NCBI GenBank assembly: GCA_024681775.1
Contig: JAILAF010000013.1
Coordinates: 1 to 64,000 of the forward strand
DNA: 64,000 bases
From: Lachnospiraceae bacterium
Lineage (GTDB): Bacteria; Bacillota; Clostridia; Lachnospirales; Lachnospiraceae
Direction: 5' to 3'
Position 1 is the stretch's first letter. Every line of letters begins with the position of its first letter. Of the stretch, positions 49,444-57,483 are shown one piece after another. The translations under genes were made by a program, and so were the position numbers. The notes under the pieces are model-generated. The model worked only from the letters and a program-made list of their open reading frames with translations, searched no databases and had not been told where the DNA came from.

Positions 49444-50379
49444 TTATACGGATTCCGGAATATGGTATCCGGCCTCAGTCATTTTTTTCTCCAATTCGGA
49501 AATGGAGATGTCCAATTTGGAGGCTCCTTTTTCAAGAGAAAGATCCCCGTCTTGAATCAGTGAAAAAATGGTAGACTCTCTTCCTGCTGCAAAGGAAATC
49601 TCCTTCTCATTTTGAATATGCAGTTCTTCGTTATATTCTTCCAGGATCATATCGGTTGCCTCCGCTCGGTGGGTATTTAAGATGTCCGCCAGCACATCCT
49701 CGCTGATGCATTCGTCGATGGCTTCATTTGCAGCGTCTTCCAGACTCATTCCTGCCTTCGTTTTGGTCCGGATCTTGTCGATCAGAATGGCATAGCCCTT
49801 CAGTTCCTTGCACTTTTCCATCAGTTCCGCATTGTGACCGTAATTGATATTGATCAGGGTGGTGACGCAATCCAGTGCGGGGGTTCCCTTGCAGGAGCCG
49901 GAAAAAGCATCGCTCATCCGTAACTCCCGTCTGTCCTCTTCCTTGTCATCGCCGTTGAAGAAAACGATGAACTGAGGAGTCGGAAGGGGGATCTTTCTGC
50001 TGCTGTACAGGTCCGTGTGATCCCCGAACAGTTTCTGATAGAGCTTCGAGAGATACAGGAAACCTCGCAGCGGGATGTTGGGATTGACGGTGCTCTGTTG
50101 CTCGTACAGGTTGAGGGAAGATGCAATCAAAAACGAGAGATCATTTTTCATGCCCATGTAGATAAAGTTCTCGATGGTGTTGATCTCGATGGCATCCGGA
50201 TCGTCGTAATCCGTCCCGTTGATGGCGTTGTAAAGGGACAGGAGAGCTTTTTTATCGTTGAACAGGAATTTGAACAATCTGTCCTTGTATTGCCTGTTTA
50301 CATTCGGGTCGCTGACCTGCACGGCCTCCTGTGCGGCGCTTGCCGTGGTTTTAACTTCAGGTGCAATGTTGGATTTCAA
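49444..50379 (-). CDS. Rpn family recombination-promoting nuclease/putative transposase
   Basis: NRQYKDRLFKFLFNDKKALLSLYNAINGTDYDDPDAIEINTIENFIYMGMKNDLSFLI; family-typical start. Confidence 0.88.
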   Translation of the reverse strand: MKSNIAPEVKTTASAAQEAVQVSDPNVNRQYKDRLFKFLFNDKKALLSLYNAINGTDYDDPDAIEINTIENFIYMGMKNDLSFLIASSLNLYEQQSTVNPNIPLRGFLYLSKLYQKLFGDHTDLYSSRKIPLPTPQFIVFFNGDDKEEDRRELRMSDAFSGSCKGTPALDCVTTLININYGHNAELMEKCKELKGYAILIDKIRTKTKAGMSLEDAANEAIDECISEDVLADILNTHRAEATDMILEEYNEELHIQNEKEISFAAGRESTIFSLIQDGDLSLEKGASKLDISISELEKKMTEAGYHIPESV

Positions 50380-50804
50380 TATAGATTTCTCCTTTCATTA
50401 TAGGCGTGTAATGACTGTAACTTCAAGGAAAATCTATGTCTTTATTCTATGATTCATGCGAATATACCTCCCCAAACAGATTCCCCAAATATCCCGGAAG
50501 GCAAGAAAGTTAGCGTACAAATTCTCAAAACTGTTAAAGATCGTGAACGTGGTCAAGGGTGATGCTCATGATTGGAAAATGTGGCCGAAACGGCCGGATG
50601 CCTTTGGGCATATTTGATTGGTATCGAATACTATAACATCCCCAGCGTTAGAGGTAAAGAAAAAATGAAAGATGATAAGAGATACGCATATCAGTTGAAG
50701 GAAATATCTTTACTTTGTTATACTATATACAGTTCATTTACATATTTATACAATCATTGGTTGTTACAGGTATTTTTCGATAATCGCGGAAGACATTCTT
50801 GTAA

Positions 50805-50892
50805 GGCTTAACCGGATCCCCTGAGTTCATCGAACAGTGCCATTACGCCGGGATTGAGGAAGGCGGTGATAAATCAAATAATTATCGTTGAG
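50805..50892 (+). pseudogene. Remnant of a DUF4214 C-terminal tail
   Basis: Frame after a stop reads GLTGSPEFIEQCHYAGIEEGGDKSNNYR*, matching NGFTGSPEFIDQCHHAGIEIGGEIQ at the end of gene A. Confidence 0.85.
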
Positions 50893-50924
50893 TCGACAAT
50901 GTATTGTTTGAGAAAGGGGATCAC

Positions 50925-52769
50925 ATGAGAAAAACAGTTTTCAATGCACTGGCATCATTGGTTTTGGTACTATGTTGTATTCCTGTTTTGGGGATCAAGG
51001 CGAAGGCAGTATCTCCGGACACGACCTGGCAGGATAATTACAACTATGAACTCAGGGAAGGAAGTATTTACCTGAAATCCTACAAAGAAACTGCTCCCGG
51101 GGGCGATATAGTGATTCCGGCCACTGCTACAGTGGGCGGGGTGACCTATGGCACAGTGATCGAATCTGAGGGCAGATATTATGAGACGGAAGATGATTGG
51201 GGATATGTTTTTTTCTTCCCGGTAGATAATATTGCTTCTGTAACTACGGAAGATGGTGTCAAAGCGACATGCTTAAATTATTTGTTTTATAACAGTATAC
51301 AGTTTAACGGCTATTATAATGAAGTTGTTCCAAATGCAACGCTGGAATCACTTCATTTAGAAAGTCTTGATACAAGTGATCTGACAGCAATGCAAAGTGC
51401 TTTTGCACATTGCGCTAACTTGACATCACTTGATTTAAGCAGATGGGATACCGGGAATGTTGTAGATATGAATGCTACCTTTCATGGATGCAAAGCCCTC
51501 AGCGACTTGAAGATAAGTGAGTGGGATACTTCCAATTGTGAGAGCATGGGATTGATGTTCGATGGTTGTCGTTCACTGGAACGTATAGATTTATCTCATT
51601 GGGATATCACGAAAGTAACCAATATGAATGCTATGTTCGGTGATTGCGCTCGCTTGGTGGAGCTGAATCTACGTAATTTTCAGACGGATGTTGTTCGTGA
51701 TGTCAGCTTAATGTTTTGGGCTTGCTATGAGCTTGAAAAGGTGAACCTTTCCGGATTTGATCTTTCGAATGTGCAATATTTCGAGGACATGTTCGAGGCT
51801 TGCAATTCTTTGAAAGAAATCCGTACTCCCATGAATACTCCCGTTTCTATTACGCTTCCCAAGACATTTTATGATGGAAACGGAAATAGTTATACGGAAT
51901 TACCGATGAACAATCCCTCGTCAATGCGATTGACCGATCAAAGTAATCCCGAACCGGACAATGAAGCTGTTAACGACTTTGTGTCACGTCTCTATCATGT
52001 GTTCCTTGATCGTGAGCCTGAGCAGGAGGAAGTAGAAGGATGGGCATCTCTCATCGTCTCCGGACAGAAAACTGCCGGTGAGGCAGCTGCAGGCTTCATC
52101 TTCAGCCCCGAGTTCACCAACCGGAATATGTGTAACTCCCACTTCCTGGATTACCTGTACCTGGGTCTCTTTGACAGGGCTGCAGACGATACCGGAAAGG
52201 AAGGCTGGACCCTTCTGATCGATGAGGGCTACTCCAGAGAAAAAGTGGTGCAGGGATTCCTGACAAGCCCTGAATTCATTGACCTCTGTGCAAAATTTGG
52301 CGTGAACTGCGGAACCGGTCTGGCAAATGTTCCCGAACTGGGCACCATCCAGACGGACCATTGCACCATTGCAGGATGCCCTAATGATGCGCCTGTTAAG
52401 ATCATGGTCGTCAGCCTGTATGACACCGTCTTTGGACGTGTGCCGTCGCAGGATGAGGTGGACTTCTGGGTGAACCACATGGCAAATCACACTCCCGGTG
52501 TCACTGCCCGCGTGATGGTAAACACCTTCCTGAACGGAGAGGAGTATAGCAACCTGAACAGGAACAACACCGAGTACATCACTGACCTGTATCATGCCAT
52601 CTTTAACCGCGATGCGGACGAGGGCGGATTAAGCGACTGGCTGAACCGTCTCGAAAACCTGGGCTGGACCAGAGAGCAGGTACTCAATGGCTTTACCGCT
52701 TCTGCCGAGTTTATCGACCAGTGCCACCATGCCGGCATCGAGATCGGTGGAGAAATCGAGACACAGTGA
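50925..52769 (+). CDS. Secreted DUF285-like (BspA-type) protein with C-terminal DUF4214 repeats
   Basis: Signal peptide; LTSLDLSRWDTGNVVDMNATFHGCKALSDLKISEWDTSN repeats; C-terminus near-identical to gene A. Confidence 0.87.
   Translation: MRKTVFNALASLVLVLCCIPVLGIKAKAVSPDTTWQDNYNYELREGSIYLKSYKETAPGGDIVIPATATVGGVTYGTVIESEGRYYETEDDWGYVFFFPVDNIASVTTEDGVKATCLNYLFYNSIQFNGYYNEVVPNATLESLHLESLDTSDLTAMQSAFAHCANLTSLDLSRWDTGNVVDMNATFHGCKALSDLKISEWDTSNCESMGLMFDGCRSLERIDLSHWDITKVTNMNAMFGDCARLVELNLRNFQTDVVRDVSLMFWACYELEKVNLSGFDLSNVQYFEDMFEACNSLKEIRTPMNTPVSITLPKTFYDGNGNSYTELPMNNPSSMRLTDQSNPEPDNEAVNDFVSRLYHVFLDREPEQEEVEGWASLIVSGQKTAGEAAAGFIFSPEFTNRNMCNSHFLDYLYLGLFDRAADDTGKEGWTLLIDEGYSREKVVQGFLTSPEFIDLCAKFGVNCGTGLANVPELGTIQTDHCTIAGCPNDAPVKIMVVSLYDTVFGRVPSQDEVDFWVNHMANHTPGVTARVMVNTFLNGEEYSNLNRNNTEYITDLYHAIFNRDADEGGLSDWLNRLENLGWTREQVLNGFTASAEFIDQCHHAGIEIGGEIETQ
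52311..52760 (+). repeat. DUF4214 3' module, copy B
   Basis: Near-identical blocks to 48889-49340. Confidence 0.93.
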
Positions 52770-52805
52770 TGCCGGGATTCCGGCCGAGAATACTGAAATA
52801 ATGCA

Positions 52806-52848
52806 AAAAAGCTCCGGCAGATTCTCAAATCTGCCGGAACTTTTTTGC
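52806..52848. terminator. Terminator after DUF4214 gene B
   Basis: AAAAGCTCCGGCAGATtctcaaATCTGCCGGAACTTTTTT, same stem as copy A terminator. Confidence 0.88.
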
Positions 52849-52909
52849 AAATGCTCGAAAAAATGTCTTGCAAAATGCACTTTAATGCGTCAATATTTTA
52901 CCATACCAA

Positions 52910-52971
52910 AGTGACATGCCGCTCCGGCGCAGAATAGAGTCTTGCGCAGGAGACGGGTAAGGGGAGGATAG
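52910..52971 (+). promoter_or_regulatory. Structured leader upstream of nhaC (candidate ion-responsive riboswitch)
   Basis: CTCC-g-GCGCA-gaatagagtct-TGCGC-a-GGAG stem followed by ACGGGTAAGGGGAGG that includes the RBS. Confidence 0.4.
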
Positions 52972-52975
52972 GAAT

Positions 52976-54514
52976 ATGGAATTTGCAAATTCATTCTGGT
53001 CACTGTTGCCGCCGCTGGTGGCAATCCTGCTGGCGCTCATCACCAAGGAGGTGTATTCATCCCTCTTCGTTGGCATCTGCGTGGGCGGGTTGCTGTACGC
53101 AGGATTTAACGTGCGTCTGGCCATGGAGCATATCTTCGTGGACGGCATGATCGGTCAGCTGTCCGACAGCTGGAATGTGGGCATCCTGATCTTCCTGGTG
53201 GTGCTGGGCTGTATGGTCATGCTCATGAACCGCGCAGGAGGCTCTGCGGCCTTCGGTAAATGGGCCGTTACCCATGTGAAGACGAAGGCGGGAGCTCAGG
53301 TGGCCACCATCGTCCTGGGCATGCTGATCTTTATCGACGATTATTTCAACTGCCTCACCGTGGGTTCCGTGATGCGTCCCGTGACGGACAAGCACGGGAT
53401 CTCCAGGGAAAAGCTGGCCTATCTCATCGACGCTACCGCAGCGCCCGTCTGTATCATCGCTCCCATTTCTTCCTGGGCTGCTGCTGTGACCGGGTTTGTG
53501 GACGGCGCCAACGGACTGTCCCTTTTCATCAGAGCCATCCCTTACAATTTCTATGCGCTGCTGACCCTGGTCATGATGTTCGCCATCACCTATATGAAGT
53601 TTGATTACGGCTCCATGCGTCTGGCAGAGCTGAACCGGCAGGCACAGATCAAGAGCAGGCTGAAGGAAGAGCCCGCTGCACTGACCGGTGCGGAAGATCA
53701 GCCCAATCCCCCCGTGTCCGATAAGGGTAAGGTTTCCCATCTGGTTTTCCCCATTGCGACTCTGATCATCTGCTGTGTCATCGGCATGATCTACACCGGC
53801 GGATTTTTCGAGGGCGCGGGATTTATCGAGGCTTTCTCCAATTCCGACGCTTCCGTGGGACTGGTGTACGGCTCCGTGGTGGCGCTGATCCTGACGGTCA
53901 TTTACTATCTCATCACGAAGGTCCTGACCTTCAACGAGTGTATGAACGCCCTTCCCGAGGGCTTTAAGAGCATGGTCCCCGCCATTCTGGTGCTGACCTT
54001 TGCATGGACCCTGAAGGCTATGACGGACTCTCTGGGCGCAGCGGAGTACGTGGGCGGTGTGGTTGCAAATGTAGCAGACAATCACGCCCTCATGAGCCTG
54101 CTTCCTTCCCTGGTATTCCTGGTAGGTGTGTTCCTTGCCTTTGCAACCGGTACCTCCTGGGGAACCTTCGGTATCCTCATCCCCATCGTCGTCAATGTCT
54201 TCGGCGGGGATGTGAACAACGAGCTGATGATCATCGCCATCTCTGCCTGCATGGCAGGAGCCGTCTGCGGAGACCACTGCTCCCCCATTTCCGACACCAC
54301 CATCATGGCTTCCGCGGGAGCGGACTGCAACCACATCCGCCATGTCAGCACCCAGCTGCCTTATGCATTTACGGTTGCTGCGGTATCCCTTGTGGCCTAT
54401 ATCGTTTCCGGCTTTGTGCGGAACTGGCTGGTGTGCCTGCTCATCGGCATTGCGCTGATGGTGGGAACGCTCTTTGTATTGAAAGCTATGACGCAAAACA
54501 AAGAAGTAGAGTAA
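52976..54514 (+). CDS. Na+/H+ antiporter NhaC family
   Basis: Multi-TM; FIDDYFNCLTVGSVMRPVTDKHGISREKLAYLIDATAAPVCIIAPISSWAA; GDHCSPISDTTIMASAGA. Confidence 0.93.
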   Translation: MEFANSFWSLLPPLVAILLALITKEVYSSLFVGICVGGLLYAGFNVRLAMEHIFVDGMIGQLSDSWNVGILIFLVVLGCMVMLMNRAGGSAAFGKWAVTHVKTKAGAQVATIVLGMLIFIDDYFNCLTVGSVMRPVTDKHGISREKLAYLIDATAAPVCIIAPISSWAAAVTGFVDGANGLSLFIRAIPYNFYALLTLVMMFAITYMKFDYGSMRLAELNRQAQIKSRLKEEPAALTGAEDQPNPPVSDKGKVSHLVFPIATLIICCVIGMIYTGGFFEGAGFIEAFSNSDASVGLVYGSVVALILTVIYYLITKVLTFNECMNALPEGFKSMVPAILVLTFAWTLKAMTDSLGAAEYVGGVVANVADNHALMSLLPSLVFLVGVFLAFATGTSWGTFGILIPIVVNVFGGDVNNELMIIAISACMAGAVCGDHCSPISDTTIMASAGADCNHIRHVSTQLPYAFTVAAVSLVAYIVSGFVRNWLVCLLIGIALMVGTLFVLKAMTQNKEVE

Positions 54515-54612
54515 CCGGATCTTCCCACGTTGCGAAACGTACTGTTGCTTTTCTACCCAAAGGAAATATAATAAAAGCAGAAGGTACGTTCAATCGCATA
54601 TCATCAGGAAAC

Positions 54613-54650
54613 AAAGGCGTTTCATCTCTCGCGGATGGAACGCCTTTTTG
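54613..54650 (+). terminator. Terminator (or attenuator) between nhaC and next CDS
   Basis: AAAGGCGTTtCATC-tctcgcg-GATGgAACGCCTTTTT. Confidence 0.75.
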
Positions 54651-54668
54651 CATTTGAAAAGGGGGGGT

Positions 54669-57245
54669 ATGATTATGGCTGCTTTTGACAGGATCTTGAG
54701 CGGGATTCCGGAGATGGATGCGGCACTTGATAACATCCGGCTGGGAGACAATGTGGTATGGCGGGTTTCGGATCTGGAGCAGTTCAAACTCTTCATGGAG
54801 CCCTATCTGCGGCAGGCCATCGCAGACGGGCGCAACATCATCTATTTCCGTTTTGCCAGTCATGAGCCTCTGGTGGAGGACTGCCCGGAGATCAAAACCG
54901 TGGAGGTGCCATTGTCCCACCGCTTCGAAACCTTCACTGTAGACATTCACAACGTCATCGAGCAGGAGGGAAAGGACGCCTTCTATGTTTTTGACTGCCT
55001 TTCCGAGCTGCAGGCTGCCTGGGCTACGGACCTTATGATGGGAAACTTTTTCCGGGTGACCTGTCCCTTCCTCTTTGTGCTGGATACCGTGGCGTTTTTT
55101 CCCATCATCCGCGGAAAGCACTCGGTCCATTCCATCGACAAGATCCTGAATACCACACAGCTTTTCTTTGATGTCTATGCGGATAAAAATACGGTCTATG
55201 TCCGCCCGGAGAAGGTGTGGAACCGCACCTCCGATACCATGTTCCTGCCCCATACCTACGATCCCGAGACAGGGGCCTTCCGTCCCATTCTGGACGGGGT
55301 ACGATCCAGCCGTTTTTACCAGACCCTTGGAGCAGCGCAGCGCTCTGCCGAGGAGCAGTATTCCGATTCCTGGGACCGCTTTTTCAACCGTACAAAAATG
55401 CTGCGGGAAAGCGGCGCGGATGTGACGGAAGACTGCCACAGGATGTGCAATATCATGATGACCCGGGACGACAAAATGCGGGGGATGGTAAAGAAGCATT
55501 TTGCGCCGGAGGATTATTTTGCAGTGCGGGACCACATGGTGGGAACGGGAATGATCGGCGGTAAGGCATGCGGAATGCTGCTGGCCAGAGCCATCATCCG
55601 GAACAGGGAACCCGATATCGACGAGGTGCTGGAGCCCCACGATTCTTTCTATGTAGGATCCGATTTGTATTATACCTATCTGGTGGACAACGGACTCTGG
55701 GATCTGCGGGTGAGACAGCGGACGGAGGAGGGGTATTTTGCTCTGGCGGAGGAATTCGCTACCAGGATCATGGAGGGAACCTTTTCCGCGGAAATGCATG
55801 ACAGGTTTGTCGGAATCATGGAATATTACGGACAGGATCCATACATCATCCGTTCCAGCAGTATCCTGGAAGATGGTTTCGGCAATGCTTTTGCGGGAAA
55901 ATACGAGTCGGTCTTCTGTACCAACAGAGGCAACCTTGAGGAGCGAACGGCGGAATTCGAGCATGCCATCAAGGTGGTGTACGCCAGCTCCATGAGTCTC
56001 TCCGCATTGGATTACCGGAAACGGCGGGGCCTGGACAAGCGGGATGAGCAGATGGCGCTGCTCATTCAGAGGGTGTCAGGCTCCTACTATGGTTCCAACT
56101 ATATGCCCTGCGCTGCTGGCGTGGGATATTCCTTCAGTCCGTACCGGATCATGAAGGAGAGCGATCCTTCTGCAGGGATGTTGCGGCTGGTGATGGGCCT
56201 GGGAACCTCCGCAGTGGACCGGACGGAAGGCTCCTATCCAAGGATCGTGAACCTGGACATGCCGGAAAAAACCTCCTATTCCTCCTCTGCGGACAAACAT
56301 CGTTTTTCCCAGGGGAAAGCGGAAGCGATCAGTATGACGGAAAAGGTGCTGCGAAAGTTTTCTTTGGAAGAGCTGGAACAGGACCTGCCGGGCTATCTGG
56401 GGAGGATCCTGCTGGAGCATGACACGGATGCCGAGTCCAGGCTCAGCGAGATTGGCCACCCCCGAAACGTGCTCTTTATCTCCTGTAAAGGGCTCGTGGC
56501 AAACGGCATTCTCATGGAGCAAATGCGGCGGATGCTGCACACAATCCAGGAGGAATATAATTATCCTGTGGATACGGAATTTACCATCAATCTGTCAGAG
56601 GACGGTGAGTATTCCATTGATCTGCTACAGTGCAGGCCACTTCAGGTGAGGAAAGGGGAGTCGGGAACCGTGATTCCGCCGGATATCCCGAAGGAACGGA
56701 TCCTTCTGGAAAGCAGAGGGGCATCCATGGGGATGGCAAAAACGGCAGGACTGGATATCATCGTTTATGTGGATCCCATCAGATATTACAACATGCCCTA
56801 CATAGAGAAGAATCTGGTGGCAAAGCTGGTTGGTACCATCAATTGGCATTACCGTGAACAGGGGAAGCACATGATGTTGATCGTTCCCGGAAGAGTGGGG
56901 ACGACTTCACCGGAGTTGGGAGTGCCTACCGCGTTTTCGGATATCAGCGCCTATGAGGTCATCTGTGAAGTGGAGGAGTCCCGGGCGGGCTACAATCCGG
57001 AGCTGTCCTACGGCAGCCACATTTTCCAGGACCTGGTGGAAGCGCAGATTCTCTATACCGCTGTTTTTGACAGTGAGAAGACGATCCGTTTTTCCCCGGA
57101 ACTGTTGGAGGATTTCCCGGATCTTGTGCGGGAATTTGACCGGACGGGAAGACTCTCCGATATCGTTCATGTGTATGATATCAGCGCAGCCGGTGCCACG
57201 GTATATCATGATGTGGCAGAAGAGCATCTGGTGATCACCTGTTGA
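54669..57245 (+). CDS. PEP/pyruvate-binding domain-containing protein with distinct N-terminal domain
   Basis: ATP-grasp-like PPDK/PPS N-domain segments (GTGMIGGKACGMLLARAII, DPYIIRSSSILEDGFGNAFAGKYESVFC); no GGxTSHAA motif; RBS GGGGGGG. Confidence 0.8.
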   Translation: MIMAAFDRILSGIPEMDAALDNIRLGDNVVWRVSDLEQFKLFMEPYLRQAIADGRNIIYFRFASHEPLVEDCPEIKTVEVPLSHRFETFTVDIHNVIEQEGKDAFYVFDCLSELQAAWATDLMMGNFFRVTCPFLFVLDTVAFFPIIRGKHSVHSIDKILNTTQLFFDVYADKNTVYVRPEKVWNRTSDTMFLPHTYDPETGAFRPILDGVRSSRFYQTLGAAQRSAEEQYSDSWDRFFNRTKMLRESGADVTEDCHRMCNIMMTRDDKMRGMVKKHFAPEDYFAVRDHMVGTGMIGGKACGMLLARAIIRNREPDIDEVLEPHDSFYVGSDLYYTYLVDNGLWDLRVRQRTEEGYFALAEEFATRIMEGTFSAEMHDRFVGIMEYYGQDPYIIRSSSILEDGFGNAFAGKYESVFCTNRGNLEERTAEFEHAIKVVYASSMSLSALDYRKRRGLDKRDEQMALLIQRVSGSYYGSNYMPCAAGVGYSFSPYRIMKESDPSAGMLRLVMGLGTSAVDRTEGSYPRIVNLDMPEKTSYSSSADKHRFSQGKAEAISMTEKVLRKFSLEELEQDLPGYLGRILLEHDTDAESRLSEIGHPRNVLFISCKGLVANGILMEQMRRMLHTIQEEYNYPVDTEFTINLSEDGEYSIDLLQCRPLQVRKGESGTVIPPDIPKERILLESRGASMGMAKTAGLDIIVYVDPIRYYNMPYIEKNLVAKLVGTINWHYREQGKHMMLIVPGRVGTTSPELGVPTAFSDISAYEVICEVEESRAGYNPELSYGSHIFQDLVEAQILYTAVFDSEKTIRFSPELLEDFPDLVREFDRTGRLSDIVHVYDISAAGATVYHDVAEEHLVITC

Positions 57246-57312
57246 GCGGAGCCACGAGGGCAGTAGCGGTTTTTCTTTTCCGACCCGTCTTGTGATATGA
57301 CAGGTGGAATCA

Positions 57313-57343
57313 CAGATCCGGTCCGAAAGGACCGGGTCTGTTT
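57313..57343 (+). terminator. Probable Rho-independent terminator
   Basis: AGATCCGGTCCgaaaGGACCGGGTCTGTTTT. Confidence 0.7.
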
Positions 57344-57483
57344 TATTGCACAAAAAGACCCGGAAAAAACCTTTCCGTTTTTGCAAAACGGCGAGTGCGT
57401 TCCATGGATTTCTGTGCTAAACTGTAGTTTGCAGTTATTGTGCGAAAGCTGCGGATTACGCCTGCAACATGTGAGGGGAACAT

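Noticed and set aside
50572-50811. 79-aa plus-strand ORF in AT-rich intergenic region
   Set aside because: No RBS or domain; overlaps the start of the DUF4214 tail remnant
47311-52769. Diversity-generating retroelement explanation for the variable DUF4214 genes
   Set aside because: No reverse transcriptase or template repeat seen; variation pattern fits module swapping and gene conversion instead
54486-55964. 492-aa minus-strand ORF (and the similar 53057-54496)
   Set aside because: Antisense to convincing nhaC and PEP-domain genes
57390-57483. trp leader peptide/attenuator before trpE
   Set aside because: The short ORF there (MDFCAKL) contains no Trp codons and I could not identify a convincing attenuator
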